Notes under the pieces: model-generated | What the model was told of the DNA's origin: nothing | What the model saw: the letters and a program-made list of their open reading frames with translations, nothing else | The model's database searches: none | NCBI RefSeq assembly: GCF_022647665.1 | Contig: NZ_CP071872.1 | Coordinates: 6,014,001 to 6,078,000 of the forward strand | Source: Streptomyces formicae | GTDB taxonomy: Bacteria > Actinomycetota > Actinomycetes > Streptomycetales > Streptomycetaceae | Direction of reading: 5' to 3' | Length of the DNA: 64,000 bases | Part shown: positions 8,588 through 16,494 of the stretch, in pieces | Numbering within the stretch: position 1 is the stretch's first letter | Layout of the letters: each line of letters opens with the position of its first letter | Program-made: the position numbers and the translations under genes

Positions 8588-8616
8588 AGGATAGGCAGGG
8601 AATCGCCCCCGTGAAA
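8588..8616 (-). promoter_or_regulatory. Predicted promoter of the DUF3040 gene
   Basis: On the minus strand: TTTCAC (8616-8611), 17-nt spacer, TATCCT (8593-8588), about 50 nt before the start codon. The rest of the 8537-8840 gap (to the methyltransferase terminator) shows no gene; ATGCCGGAT occurs twice (about 8652 and 8700). Confidence 0.45.
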
Positions 8617-8816
8617 CCTGCCCTCCGCCCGATTCGATGTTCCGGGCCGCCATGCCGGATCGACTGCTGAGGCGTTGATTCCCCAACCGCCAGTCCGTCA
8701 TGCCGGATGGTGTCCCCCGATCATACGGCGCGAAGGCCCCGTGCGGGTGGTCTGTGACGTACTCCGTCTGCGGCTGCGCCCCTGATCAGCGACGCGCCGG
8801 CCGCAACTCGGCGGCA

Positions 8817-8839
8817 CCCCGGCCGTCTCGCGGCCGGGG
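8817..8839 (-). terminator. Terminator hairpin after the methyltransferase gene
   Basis: 9-bp GC stem CCCCGGCCG / CGGCCGGGG with a 5-nt loop, starting 1 bp beyond the stop codon of the minus-strand methyltransferase gene. Confidence 0.65.
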
Positions 8840-8840
8840 T

Positions 8841-9629
8841 TCAGGCGCGCTTCTCGCCCAGGACGTGGAGCTGGGTCGCGACCGAGTGGAACGAGGGCAG
8901 CTCTGCGGCCGCCGCCTCCAGCTTGAGCAGGGCATCGAGCGCGCCGGGCTCGGTGTCCACCAGGACGCCGGGAACCAGGTCGGCGAAGACCCGCACACCG
9001 TGCACGGCGCCGACCTCCATGCCCGCCGACGCGACGAGCTCGGTCAGCTGCTCCGCCGTGAAACGGCGGGGCACCGGGTCGCCCTCGCCCCACCGTCCGG
9101 CCGGGTCGCCCAGCGCATGGCGGGCCTCGGTGAAGTGCCCGGCGAGCGCGCGGGCGAGCACGGCGCCGCCGAGCCCGGCGGCGAGCAGGCTCAGCGATCC
9201 GCCGGGCCGCAGCGCCTCCCCGACGTTGTGCACGCCCTCGGCCGGATCGTCCACGTACTCCAGGACGCCGTGGCAGAGCACGATGTCGAAGCCCTCGCGG
9301 TCGACGACGTCGAAGAGGCCGTGGACATCGCCCTGGACGCCGCTGACCCGGTCGGCGACGCCGGCCTCGGCGGCGCGGCGCTCCAGTGCGAACAGCGCGT
9401 TGGGGCTCGGGTCGACCACGGTGACGCGGTGGCCGAGACGGGCGGCGGGCACCGCAAACTTCCCGCTGCCGCCGCCGGTGTCGAGGATGTCGAGGGCGTC
9501 TTTCCCGGTCGCCTTGACCCGGCGGTCGACGGCGTCCTGGAGGACGTCCCAGACCACGGCGGTACGGAGGGACGCCCGGGACGGGGTGCCCTCGGGGCGA
9601 AGCCGTTGAGGTCGCGTCTGGTCCGGCAC
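8841..9629 (-). CDS. Class I SAM-dependent methyltransferase
   Basis: 262 residues. It has the Rossmann methyltransferase motif I DILDTGGGSGKFAVPAA (about 47-63) and an acidic residue after strand 2 (VTVVDPSPNALFALERRA). Motif IV region is FDIVLCHGVLEYVDDPAEGVHNVGEALRPGG, split here as FDIVLCHGVLEYVDDP and the following helix, with PGGSLSLLAAG after it. The substrate cannot be read from sequence. The GTG start (MPDQTRPQRLRPEG) has GAGGAG about 9 nt upstream. It lies 125 bp downstream of the HEPN gene on the same strand, so the two may be co-transcribed. The C-terminus, with FHSVATQLHVLGEKRA, is conserved in Streptomyces relatives as far as I recall. Confidence 0.88.
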   Translation of the reverse strand: MPDQTRPQRLRPEGTPSRASLRTAVVWDVLQDAVDRRVKATGKDALDILDTGGGSGKFAVPAARLGHRVTVVDPSPNALFALERRAAEAGVADRVSGVQGDVHGLFDVVDREGFDIVLCHGVLEYVDDPAEGVHNVGEALRPGGSLSLLAAGLGGAVLARALAGHFTEARHALGDPAGRWGEGDPVPRRFTAEQLTELVASAGMEVGAVHGVRVFADLVPGVLVDTEPGALDALLKLEAAAAELPSFHSVATQLHVLGEKRA

Positions 9630-9754
9630 GGCAGTTGACTCCTCGGCGCGGTGCCGCCCCGGCGGGACGGGGCGTGATCGGTGCGGGCTCGCTCCACGCT
9701 TGGGCGCGAGCTCGCTCCACCCTATTGCCTCGTCGCCTCCGCAGGGCGCACCGG

Positions 9755-10348
9755 TCATCCCATGGTGCCTCCCGCCCCGGGCCGTTCGGCGCCGGGCTCG
9801 GTGGGCGCCGGCCCGGTCTCCTGCTGCGGCCTCGGCTGCGGCAGCACCGGCTGGAGCACCAGCATCCGCTCGACCAGGCGCAGGAACATGGCCGCGTCGC
9901 GCAGCAGATCGTCGGCGTCCCGGGCGGAGGCCGCCCCCTGGATGCCCGCCTCGGCGCGTGCCCTGCGCCGGGCGCCGGAGGCGAACAGCGCGCTCCACTC
10001 GGTGAGTTCGGGTGCTATCTCGGGGAGCACCTCCCAGGCGGACCGTATGCGTGCCCGCCTGCGCGGGCTGGTCTCGGGCCGGCCGCGGACGGCGAGGACC
10101 GCCGCGGCGGTGCGCAGCGCGGCGAGATGGGCGGTGGCGTACCGCTCGTTGGACATGTCCAGGGTGGCGGCCTCTTGGAGGCCGGCACGGGCCTGGGTGA
10201 GCAGGTCGAGGGCGGCGGGCGGCGCCGACGAGCGGCGCAGCACGGGGTGGACATCGCTCGCGGGACCGCCCTGCGAGGGACCGGGCAGTGAGGGGGCAGG
10301 ACCGCCTGTGCTGAGCCGGTGCGCGGCAGCGGCGTAGGAGCGGGCCAT
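9755..10348 (-). CDS. SAV_6107-family HEPN domain protein
   Basis: 197 residues. The middle (about 45-165) is an alpha-helical HEPN-type domain of the actinobacterial SAV_6107 family. RYATAH (Arg-x4-His) in ERYATAHLAALRTAAAVLAVRG matches the R-x4-6-H ribonuclease motif of active HEPN proteins. The two ends are low-complexity Ser/Pro/Gly. HEPN proteins are often RNases in toxin or abortive-infection systems, but this family is core in Streptomyces and no antitoxin-like gene is adjacent; the neighbours are a methyltransferase and, divergently, a PP2C phosphatase. AGGAGG sits 8 nt before the ATG. Function unknown. Confidence 0.85.
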   Translation of the reverse strand: MARSYAAAAHRLSTGGPAPSLPGPSQGGPASDVHPVLRRSSAPPAALDLLTQARAGLQEAATLDMSNERYATAHLAALRTAAAVLAVRGRPETSPRRRARIRSAWEVLPEIAPELTEWSALFASGARRRARAEAGIQGAASARDADDLLRDAAMFLRLVERMLVLQPVLPQPRPQQETGPAPTEPGAERPGAGGTMG

Positions 10349-10470
10349 GACGAACCTCCTGTCGTCGTGTGACGGCACTGCGGCCGTATGTGCCCATCGT
10401 GGGGGTACCACTGACAATCGGCCGCGACCTGCGCTTTTGCCCGTGAAAGGTGGGATCAGCAGCCGACGGC

Positions 10471-10476
10471 TAAGGT
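10471..10476 (+). promoter_or_regulatory. Predicted -10 of the PP2C phosphatase gene
   Basis: TAAGGT, an actinobacterial -10 hexamer, about 35 nt before the chosen ATG. It overlaps an alternative in-frame GTG (10475), which is therefore unlikely to be the start. Confidence 0.4.
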
Positions 10477-10510
10477 GAGTCCAGAGCACCTGGGAACTCT
10501 CGGAGCGGTC

Positions 10511-11338
10511 ATGCGTGAGCATCGCACCGACCCGCCCGACAACGCGCAGCAACTTCTGATCACCCTCGGGCGGCTCGTCGACCAGGCCCTGGAACGGATC
10601 AAGCTGCAGCGGGCCCGGGTGGAGCTGGCCATGGCCCTCCAGCGCCATATGCTCCCGCCCGAACTGCCCGAGCTCCCCGGCGTGCACATCGCGGCCAAAT
10701 ACTCCCCCTCACGGGACGGACTGGCCGTGGGCGGCGACTGGTACGACGCCTTCCTGATGCTGGACGGGTCGCTCGGGCTCGCGATCGGGGACGTGCAGGG
10801 GCACGACGTGGAGGCCGTCGCGTTCATGGGCCAGGTCCGCACCAGTCTGCGGGCGCTCGCCGAGGCGACGAGCGACCCCCGGGAGGTGCTCGGCCGCGCC
10901 AACGACCTTCTGATCTCGATGGGCTTCGGCCTCTTCGCGACGTGCTGCTTCCTCCGCTACGACCCGGCCGGGCGCGATCTCACCGTGTCCCGGGCCGGCC
11001 ATGTGCCGATGGTCTGGGCCACCGCAGGCGGGCGCTCCGGCATCGCCCTGGACCTGGGCGGCCCGCCGCTGGGCATCGTGCCGGGCGAGCGCTACCCGAT
11101 GACCCACCGACGGCTGACGGAGGCGGGGGTCCTCGTCCTGGTCACCGACGGGGTCGTGGAAGGGCCCACGTTTCCGATGGAGGCCGGTCTCACGGAAGTG
11201 CTCCGGCTGGTGCGGGCGGGGTTCGACGCCGACCCCGACGTGCTGGCCTCGGCGGTCATCAAGGTGGCGGATCTGACCGGTCACCGCGACGATGCCGCCG
11301 TACTCGTCGCCCGGTACGACGGCCCCCCGGGCGCCTGA
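10511..11338 (+). CDS. PP2C/SpoIIE-type serine/threonine phosphatase
   Basis: 275 residues. A short helical N-terminus (LLITLGRLVDQALERIKLQRARVELAMALQ) leads into a PP2C SpoIIE domain. The opening signature is LQRHMLPPELPELPGVHIAAKYSP and the metal-site motifs are VGGDWYD and GDVQGHDVEA. RAGHVPMVW, LVTDGVVEG and the terminal DDAAVLVARY follow. Such phosphatases dephosphorylate anti-anti-sigma factors in partner-switching cascades. This one has no fused PAS, GAF or kinase module and no anti-sigma gene nearby, so its target is unknown. The ATG at 10511 has GGAGC upstream. The following membrane gene starts about 35-65 bp downstream and may be co-transcribed. Confidence 0.88.
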   Translation: MREHRTDPPDNAQQLLITLGRLVDQALERIKLQRARVELAMALQRHMLPPELPELPGVHIAAKYSPSRDGLAVGGDWYDAFLMLDGSLGLAIGDVQGHDVEAVAFMGQVRTSLRALAEATSDPREVLGRANDLLISMGFGLFATCCFLRYDPAGRDLTVSRAGHVPMVWATAGGRSGIALDLGGPPLGIVPGERYPMTHRRLTEAGVLVLVTDGVVEGPTFPMEAGLTEVLRLVRAGFDADPDVLASAVIKVADLTGHRDDAAVLVARYDGPPGA

Positions 11339-11371
11339 GCCCCGACGCGTCGCACATCGTCTGCGCTCGCC

Positions 11372-12367
11372 GTGCCCAGCCGGGCGGCGCAGACTGCTGT
11401 GGTGCACAACGAGGAGATCCGGGGGTACGGCTCCGCGGCACTGCGGATCCTCGCCGTCGCCGCCGTGTACTACGGATCGGCCGAACTCGGGCTCCTTCTG
11501 CAGCTGGTGCGCGGCCAGGTCACCCCGCTGTGGCCGCCGACCGGAGTGGCCCTGGCCGCCCTGCTCGTCCTCGGGCTGCGGATCTGGCCCGGCATCGCGC
11601 TCGGGGCGCTCCTGGTCAACCTGCCGATCGGCCCGTCGCCCCTCGCCGTGCTCGCCATCACCGCCGGCAACACGCTCGCTCCGGTGTGCGCGTACCTCAT
11701 GCTCCGCCGGGCGGGCTTCCGCACCGAGCTGGACCGGCTGCGGGACGGACTGGCGCTGGTCTTCCTCGGCGCGCTGGCGGGCATGCTGATCAGTTCGACC
11801 GTCGGCACCGGGGTGCTCGTGCTCGCCGGGGCGGTGGAGGGCGGCGACTTCTGGCCGACCTGGTCGGTCTGGTGGACCGGTGACGCGATGGGCGTCCTCG
11901 TGGTCACCCCGTTGCTGCTGGTCCTGCGCAGGATCCGGTGGCCGCGCGGGGTCGGTGCGGGCCGCTGGGCGGAGGCGGTGGCGCTGCTGCTGAGCACGCT
12001 CTTCGTGATGGTGCTGGCGACGACCGGCAGTGCGACCCTGCTCTTCCTGGCCTTCCCCGTGCTGATCTGGGCGGCACTCCGCTTCCGGCTGGCCGGGGCC
12101 GCGCCGTGCGCGCTGGCGGTGTCGACGCTGGCCATCCTCGCCGCGGCCCATGGGCGCGGCCCGTTCGCGGGCCAGGACCTGTTCTCCAACATGGTCACGC
12201 TCCAGGCCTTCAACGGCTCCGCCGCGCTGACGGCACTGCTGCTCTCGGCGGTCATCACGGAGCGGAACGCCACCCACGAGGAGATCAAGCGCGTCTGCGC
12301 ACGGCTCGAGGAGATCGTGGCCGACATCGAGCCGCGCGACCCGGACGACCGAACGGCGGGCGGCTGA
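11372..12367 (+). CDS. MASE1-like integral membrane protein
   Basis: 331 residues from the GTG at 11372; GTGs at 11399 and 11402 are equally possible and no clear ribosome site decides. Eight or so hydrophobic segments span residues 20-300. The motif VTPLWPPTGVALAALLVLG near residue 50 and FPVLIWAALRFRLAGA near residue 225 are typical of MASE1 sensory domains. There is no kinase, GGDEF or phosphatase domain attached; the C-terminus is a short charged helix (ATHEEIKRVCARLEEIVADIEP). A stand-alone MASE1 protein next to a PP2C phosphatase suggests a membrane sensor partner for it, which is inference. Confidence 0.8.
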   Translation: MPSRAAQTAVVHNEEIRGYGSAALRILAVAAVYYGSAELGLLLQLVRGQVTPLWPPTGVALAALLVLGLRIWPGIALGALLVNLPIGPSPLAVLAITAGNTLAPVCAYLMLRRAGFRTELDRLRDGLALVFLGALAGMLISSTVGTGVLVLAGAVEGGDFWPTWSVWWTGDAMGVLVVTPLLLVLRRIRWPRGVGAGRWAEAVALLLSTLFVMVLATTGSATLLFLAFPVLIWAALRFRLAGAAPCALAVSTLAILAAAHGRGPFAGQDLFSNMVTLQAFNGSAALTALLLSAVITERNATHEEIKRVCARLEEIVADIEPRDPDDRTAGG

Positions 12368-12414
12368 CCGGCGGACGACCCCGAATTGGCGCCGGCCACC
12401 CGTACGAGGTAGTT

Positions 12415-12438
12415 TTTGCACTGACCAGTCAGTTCAAA
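12415..12438. promoter_or_regulatory. Predicted TetR-family operator (24-bp palindrome)
   Basis: A perfect 6-2-6 inverted repeat ACTGAC-CA-GTCAGT (12420-12433) extends outward to TTTG/CAAA with a single mismatch, giving a 24-bp near-perfect palindrome. It ends 13 bp before the ATG of the ATPase gene and only about 5 bp before its GGGGG ribosome site, an ideal position to block transcription. The operon it heads ends with a TetR-family regulator, the likely ligand-responsive repressor. Confidence 0.7.
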
Positions 12439-12450
12439 TTCTGGGGGTAC

Positions 12451-13443
12451 ATGGACATGCACGGGGCGGCCGTCACCGCCGCCGGCTTCGGGCTCAAGGG
12501 CCCGCGCGGCTGGGCGTTCCGGGGGGTGGACGTCGACGCCGGGCCCGGCTCGCTCATCGCGATCGAGGGCCCGTCCGGCTCGGGCCGCACCTGCCTGCTG
12601 CTCGCGCTCACCGGCCGGATGAAGCCGGCGGAGGGCCATGCGGAGGCCGGCGGGCTGCGGCTGCCGCGGAAGATGGCGGCGGTGCGCCGGATCAGCGCGC
12701 TCGGCCCGGTACCCGGCGTCAGCGAGCTCGACCCGTCGTTCACCGTCGCCGAGCATCTGCACGAGCGGGCGCTGCTCCAGCGCCGGTTCGACGGCTCGCT
12801 GCGTGCGCTGCTGCGACCGCGGGGCGAGCGAGCGGCGTCCGCCCGGACACGTGTCGAGGAGGCGCTGGAGACGGCCGGCCTCGACCTGGACTCCCTGCCG
12901 AAGGCAGGGCGCACGGCCGTACGGGACCTGGAGCGGCTGGAGGCACTGCGCCTCTCCGTCGCCCTCGGGCTCATCGGACGGCCGCGGCTGCTGGCGGTCG
13001 ACGACACCGACCTCAAGCTCTCCGCCACCGACCGGGCGGAGGCGTGGGAGCTGCTGCGCCGAGTCACCGCGAAGGGCACGACCGTGCTCGCGGTGTGCAG
13101 CGAGGCTCCCGAGGACGCGGTCGTGATCCGTACGGGGTCGAGCGGGGCCGCCGGGAGGAACGCGTCGGGCACGCCCGGCGCGGCGGCCCCGCACAACGCC
13201 GCCGGCGAACCGCCCGGCACACCCGCGGAGCCCAAGCCCGAGCCCGAGTCCGGGCCCGAGAGGCCCGAGGCCGACGCCGAAACCGAGCCGCAGGCCGAGC
13301 CCGACGCCTACGCCCAACCCGGCACCGAACCCGGCACCGAAGCCGACCCGGCGCCCGAGCCCAAGCCCAAGCCCGGCGCCCACGCCGGTTCCAAGACCGA
13401 GGAGGAGGCGGCCGATGCGCTCGCCGAAACTGGCCGCGCTTGA
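12451..13443 (+). CDS. Degenerate ABC-type ATP-binding protein with acidic, Pro-rich tail
   Basis: 330 residues. Residues 1-220 resemble an ABC ATPase. The Walker A is GPSGSGRT with Arg46 in place of the usual Lys, followed by CLLLALTGRMKPAEG. The LSGGQ signature is absent (RDLERLEALRLSVALGLIG stands in its place), and the Walker B region is RLLAVDDTD. From about 230 to 330 the protein is a low-complexity Pro/Glu/Ala tail (EPKPEPESGPERPEADAE). The gene overlaps the YhgE gene by 29 bp and lies behind the palindromic operator, so it probably powers or regulates that membrane protein. Whether it still hydrolyses ATP is uncertain. GGGGG precedes the ATG. Confidence 0.82.
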   Translation: MDMHGAAVTAAGFGLKGPRGWAFRGVDVDAGPGSLIAIEGPSGSGRTCLLLALTGRMKPAEGHAEAGGLRLPRKMAAVRRISALGPVPGVSELDPSFTVAEHLHERALLQRRFDGSLRALLRPRGERAASARTRVEEALETAGLDLDSLPKAGRTAVRDLERLEALRLSVALGLIGRPRLLAVDDTDLKLSATDRAEAWELLRRVTAKGTTVLAVCSEAPEDAVVIRTGSSGAAGRNASGTPGAAAPHNAAGEPPGTPAEPKPEPESGPERPEADAETEPQAEPDAYAQPGTEPGTEADPAPEPKPKPGAHAGSKTEEEAADALAETGRA

Positions 13444-15501
13444 GCTCAAGCGCTTCGGCAGGGGCAGGCTGCCCCGCGCCGCGCTCGTCGCGATCCTGCT
13501 GCTGCCGCTGCTCTACGGCGCCCTGTACCTGTGGTCCTTCTGGGACCCGTACGGCCGCCTCGACCGCATCCCGGTCGCCCTCGTCAACGACGACAAGGGC
13601 GCCACCGCCTCCGGCAAGAGGATCGCCGCGGGCGACGAGATCACCGAGGGCCTGCGCGAGAGCGAGGTCTTCGAGTGGCACGAGGTGAGCGCCGAGAACG
13701 CCCGCGCGGGCGTCGAGGACGGCACGTACTACCTCTCGCTCACCATGCCCGCGGACTTCAGCGAGCGCATCGCGTCCAGCTCCGGCGACGCCCCGCAGAC
13801 CGGCGCGCTGGAGGTGCGGACGAACGACGCGAACAACTACATCGTCGGGCAGATCTCCCGGACGGTCTTCTCCGAGGTGCGCACGGCCGCCTCCAAGGAC
13901 GCCTCCCGGTCCTTCCTGGACCAGATCTTCATCTCGTTCTCCGACATCCACGACGCCACGGAGAAGGCCGCCAAGGGCGCCGACGACCTCAAGGGCGGCA
14001 TCGGCAAGGCCAAGAAGGGCTCCGAGGACCTCGCCGACGGTCTCAAGAACGCCAAGGACGGCAGTGGCAGGCTCGCGGGGGCATCACCCGGCTGAACACG
14101 GCCGCGGGGGAACTGGAGACGGGCGCGGCCAAGGTCGCCGCCGGCACCCAGAAGCTGGCCGACCAGGTCAACGGGATCGCGGAAGGCGTCCGTCCGTTCT
14201 TCCGGGACAACGGCAGGACGATCGGCGACACCGCCCGCCTGGTCGAGGACCTCTCCCGCGCGGCGCGGGGCAATCTCGACCTGCTCGTGGAGCACGCGCC
14301 GGGCGCGGCGGCCAGGGCGCGCGAGTCCGCCGACGAACTGGCCGCGATCCACAAGGACCGCTGCGAGAACACGCTCCTTCCCGATCCGGCGTACTGCCCC
14401 GCCCTGGAACGCGCCGTGACGAACGCGGCCGACGCCGCCGAGATCGCCGGGGACGTCAACGCGCTCGTCCAGGACAACCACGGCGACCTGGAGAAGCTCG
14501 GCACCCACCTCGACACGCTCCAGCAGCAGGCGAAGACCGTCGCCGCCCGCTCCCCGCACCTCGCCGAGGACCTGGAGTCGGCCGTCGCCGAGATCAACCG
14601 GCTGAACTCCGGTGCCCACAAGGTCGCCACGGGCGCCGACCAGATCCACACCGGGCTGACCGGCGCCAAGACCGGCTCCACCGATCTCGACTCCGGTGTC
14701 GGCCGGCTGGAGACGGGCGCGAACGACCTCGACGGCGGCATGTTCAAGCTCGTCGACGGCTCCAGCGAGCTCGCCGGCGGCCTCAACTCCGGCGTCGGCA
14801 AGATCCCCGACTACGGCAAGGAGGAACGCGACCGCCGTACGGACGTCATGGCCGACCCGGTCCAGCTCGCCTCCCAGTCGCTGCACAAGGCGCCCAACTA
14901 CGGCACCGGCTTCGCCCCGTACTTCATCCCGCTCTCCCTCTGGGTCGGCGCGATGGTGGCGTACATGCTGATCCAGCCGCTCAACCGGCGCGCCCTCGCG
15001 GCCGGTGCCTCCGCGTGGCGGATCGCGCTCGCCGGCTGGCTGCCGGTGGCCGCCATCGGTCTGCTCCAGGTCGCCGCGCTGATGGCGGTGCTCCACTGGG
15101 GCCTCGGCCTGGAGATGGCCCGCGCGGCCGGGACCGTCGGCTTCCTGGCGCTGGTGGTGTGCTGCTTCGCCGCGATCATCCAGTGGCTCAACGCCCGCTT
15201 CGGCGCGGCCGGCCGGATCCTGGTGCTCGCGGTGCTGATGCTCCAGCTCACCTCGGCCGGCGGCACCTATCCCGTCCAGACCAGCCCGGCGTTCTTCAAC
15301 GCCGTCCACCCCTTCCTGCCGATGAGTTACGTCGTCGACGCGCTGCGCCGGCTGATCACGGGCGGTGGCATCGGCCCGGTCTGGCAGGCGGTCGCGGTGC
15401 TGCTCGCCTTCACCGCCGGTGCGCTCGCGCTCACCGCCGTGTCGGCGCGGCGCAAGCAGGTGTGGACGCTCGACCGCCTCCACCCGGAGCTGAGCCTGTG
15501 A
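13415..15501 (+). pseudogene. YhgE/Pip-family membrane protein, one-base frameshift
   Basis: Two reading frames together give one protein of about 695 residues. Frame one (13415-14095) supplies the N-terminal helix (LVAILLLPLLYGALYLWSF), the YhgE motif DRIPVALVNDDKGAT, and the start of repeat-like helices. Frame two (from about 14080 to 15501) continues them (GGITRLNTAAGELETGAAKV) and adds the typical five-helix ABC2-like membrane domain. The break is at the G-run 14077-14081, where five Gs stand and six would restore the frame (gcg ggg ggc atc). Everything else is intact, so a sequencing error is more likely than decay. The family includes B. subtilis YhgE, associated with phage SPP1 entry; here it is paired with an ATPase and a TetR regulator, suggesting export of a toxic compound. 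Confidence 0.85.
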
Positions 15502-15538
15502 GCGCTGCCGGGCACTGCCTGACCCCGGAGGGGGACCT

Positions 15539-16162
15539 GTGAGAATCGACGCCATGAACACCAGCAGCACCCGGAGACAGGCGACGCGCGCCAAGCTCTA
15601 CGAGGCGGCCGTCACCCTCATCGCCGAGCAGGGTTTCTCGGCGACCACCGTGGACGAGATCGCCGAGCGTGCCGGAGTCGCCAAGGGCACGGTCTACTAC
15701 AACTTCAAGAGCAAGACCGAGCTCTTCGAGGAGCTGCTGCGGTTCGGCGTCGGACTGCTGACCGACTCGCTGCAGGCCGCCGCCGACGAGACCGAGGAGC
15801 GGGGCGGCAGCAAGGTCGAGGCGCTGGACGCGATGATCAGGGCCGGTCTGGTCTTCATCGACCGCTACCCCGCTTTCACACAGCTGTACGTCGCCGAGCT
15901 GTGGCGCACCAACCGGGCGTGGCAGTCCACGCTCATGGTGGTCCGTCAGCAGGCGGTCGCCGTGGTCGAAACGGTCCTGCGGGAGGCCGTCGAGCGGGGC
16001 GAGCTGAGCGAGGAGATCGACATTCCGCTCACCGCCGCCGCGCTCGTCGGCATGGTGCTGGTGGCGGCGCTCGACTGGCAGGCGTTCCAGCGGGAGCGGT
16101 CGATCGACGATGTACACGCGGCGCTGTCGCGGCTGCTGCACGGACGCGTGAGCGGCCGCTAG
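15539..16162 (+). CDS. TetR/AcrR-family transcriptional regulator
   Basis: 207 residues. The N-terminal helix-turn-helix is clear: LYEAAVTLIAEQGFSATTVDEIAERAGVAKGTVYYNFKSKTELF, given here in overlapping parts LYEAAVTLIAEQGFSATTVD and AERAGVAKGTVYYNFKSKTE, residues about 20-62. A TetR_C ligand-binding domain follows (GLVFIDRYPAFTQLYVAELW). The GTG start has GGAGGGGGA upstream, and the gene begins 37 bp after the YhgE gene, so it is the last gene of that operon. It is the obvious candidate to bind the 24-bp palindrome in front of the operon, giving autoregulated, inducer-released expression. Confidence 0.93.
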   Translation: MRIDAMNTSSTRRQATRAKLYEAAVTLIAEQGFSATTVDEIAERAGVAKGTVYYNFKSKTELFEELLRFGVGLLTDSLQAAADETEERGGSKVEALDAMIRAGLVFIDRYPAFTQLYVAELWRTNRAWQSTLMVVRQQAVAVVETVLREAVERGELSEEIDIPLTAAALVGMVLVAALDWQAFQRERSIDDVHAALSRLLHGRVSGR

Positions 16163-16186
16163 GGCCTGTCGTTCGGACCAGGCCCT
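16161..16186. repeat. Short palindromic repeat of the GGGCCTGTCGTTCGGA type
   Basis: AGGGCCTG and CAGGCCCT flank a 10-nt loop immediately at the TetR stop codon. The same core, GGGCCTGTCGTTCGGA, recurs at 21930-21945, and close variants occur at 29956 (inverted) and 59819, always in intergenic space. This is a dispersed intergenic repeat, possibly a transposon-end remnant. Confidence 0.5.
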
Positions 16187-16229
16187 GGCCTGCCACCGCG
16201 CGGGGCGGCGTACGGCACCCACGAAAAGT

Positions 16230-16278
16230 GCCGGTCCGGCGAAGCTCGATCCCCCCGAGCTTTGCCGGACCGGCGTTT
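16230..16278 (+). terminator. Strong terminator after the tetR operon
   Basis: An 18-19 bp stem (outer arms GCCGGTCCGGC / GCCGGACCGGC, inner arms AAGCTCG / CGAGCTT) with a short C-rich loop, followed by GTTTT: a textbook intrinsic terminator for the ATPase-YhgE-TetR operon. Confidence 0.85.
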
Positions 16279-16352
16279 TCCCCCGTTCCCCGTGTCCCCG
16301 TATCCCCCGTGTCCCCCGATCCCCCGTTGCCCTGTCCCGCTGTTCCCCCGGG
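16276..16352. repeat. C-run tract (G-quadruplex-prone on the minus strand)
   Basis: About ten runs of 4-5 C separated by GT, GTT, GAT or GTAT (pattern CCCCCGT). It is not coding. On the minus strand the runs become GGGG/GGGGG blocks that could form a G-quadruplex. It fills part of the 332-bp gap between tetR and the DUF4126 gene. Confidence 0.5.
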
Positions 16353-16494
16353 TCCGGGCAACCCCCGTTCGGCCGGTGCGCCGCGCCGTTCCGCCGCCCC
16401 GTGCCGGCGGTGCCGGCACAGCGCCCCTTCCGTGGTCCCCACTCTTCCGTCCGCGCAGGTGGGAGCCCATCCGCGTACCTACTCATCTCCGCAG

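Noticed and set aside
9755..10348. Classical HEPN-MNT toxin-antitoxin pair
   Set aside because: No nucleotidyltransferase-type antitoxin gene adjoins; the family is chromosomal core in Streptomyces.
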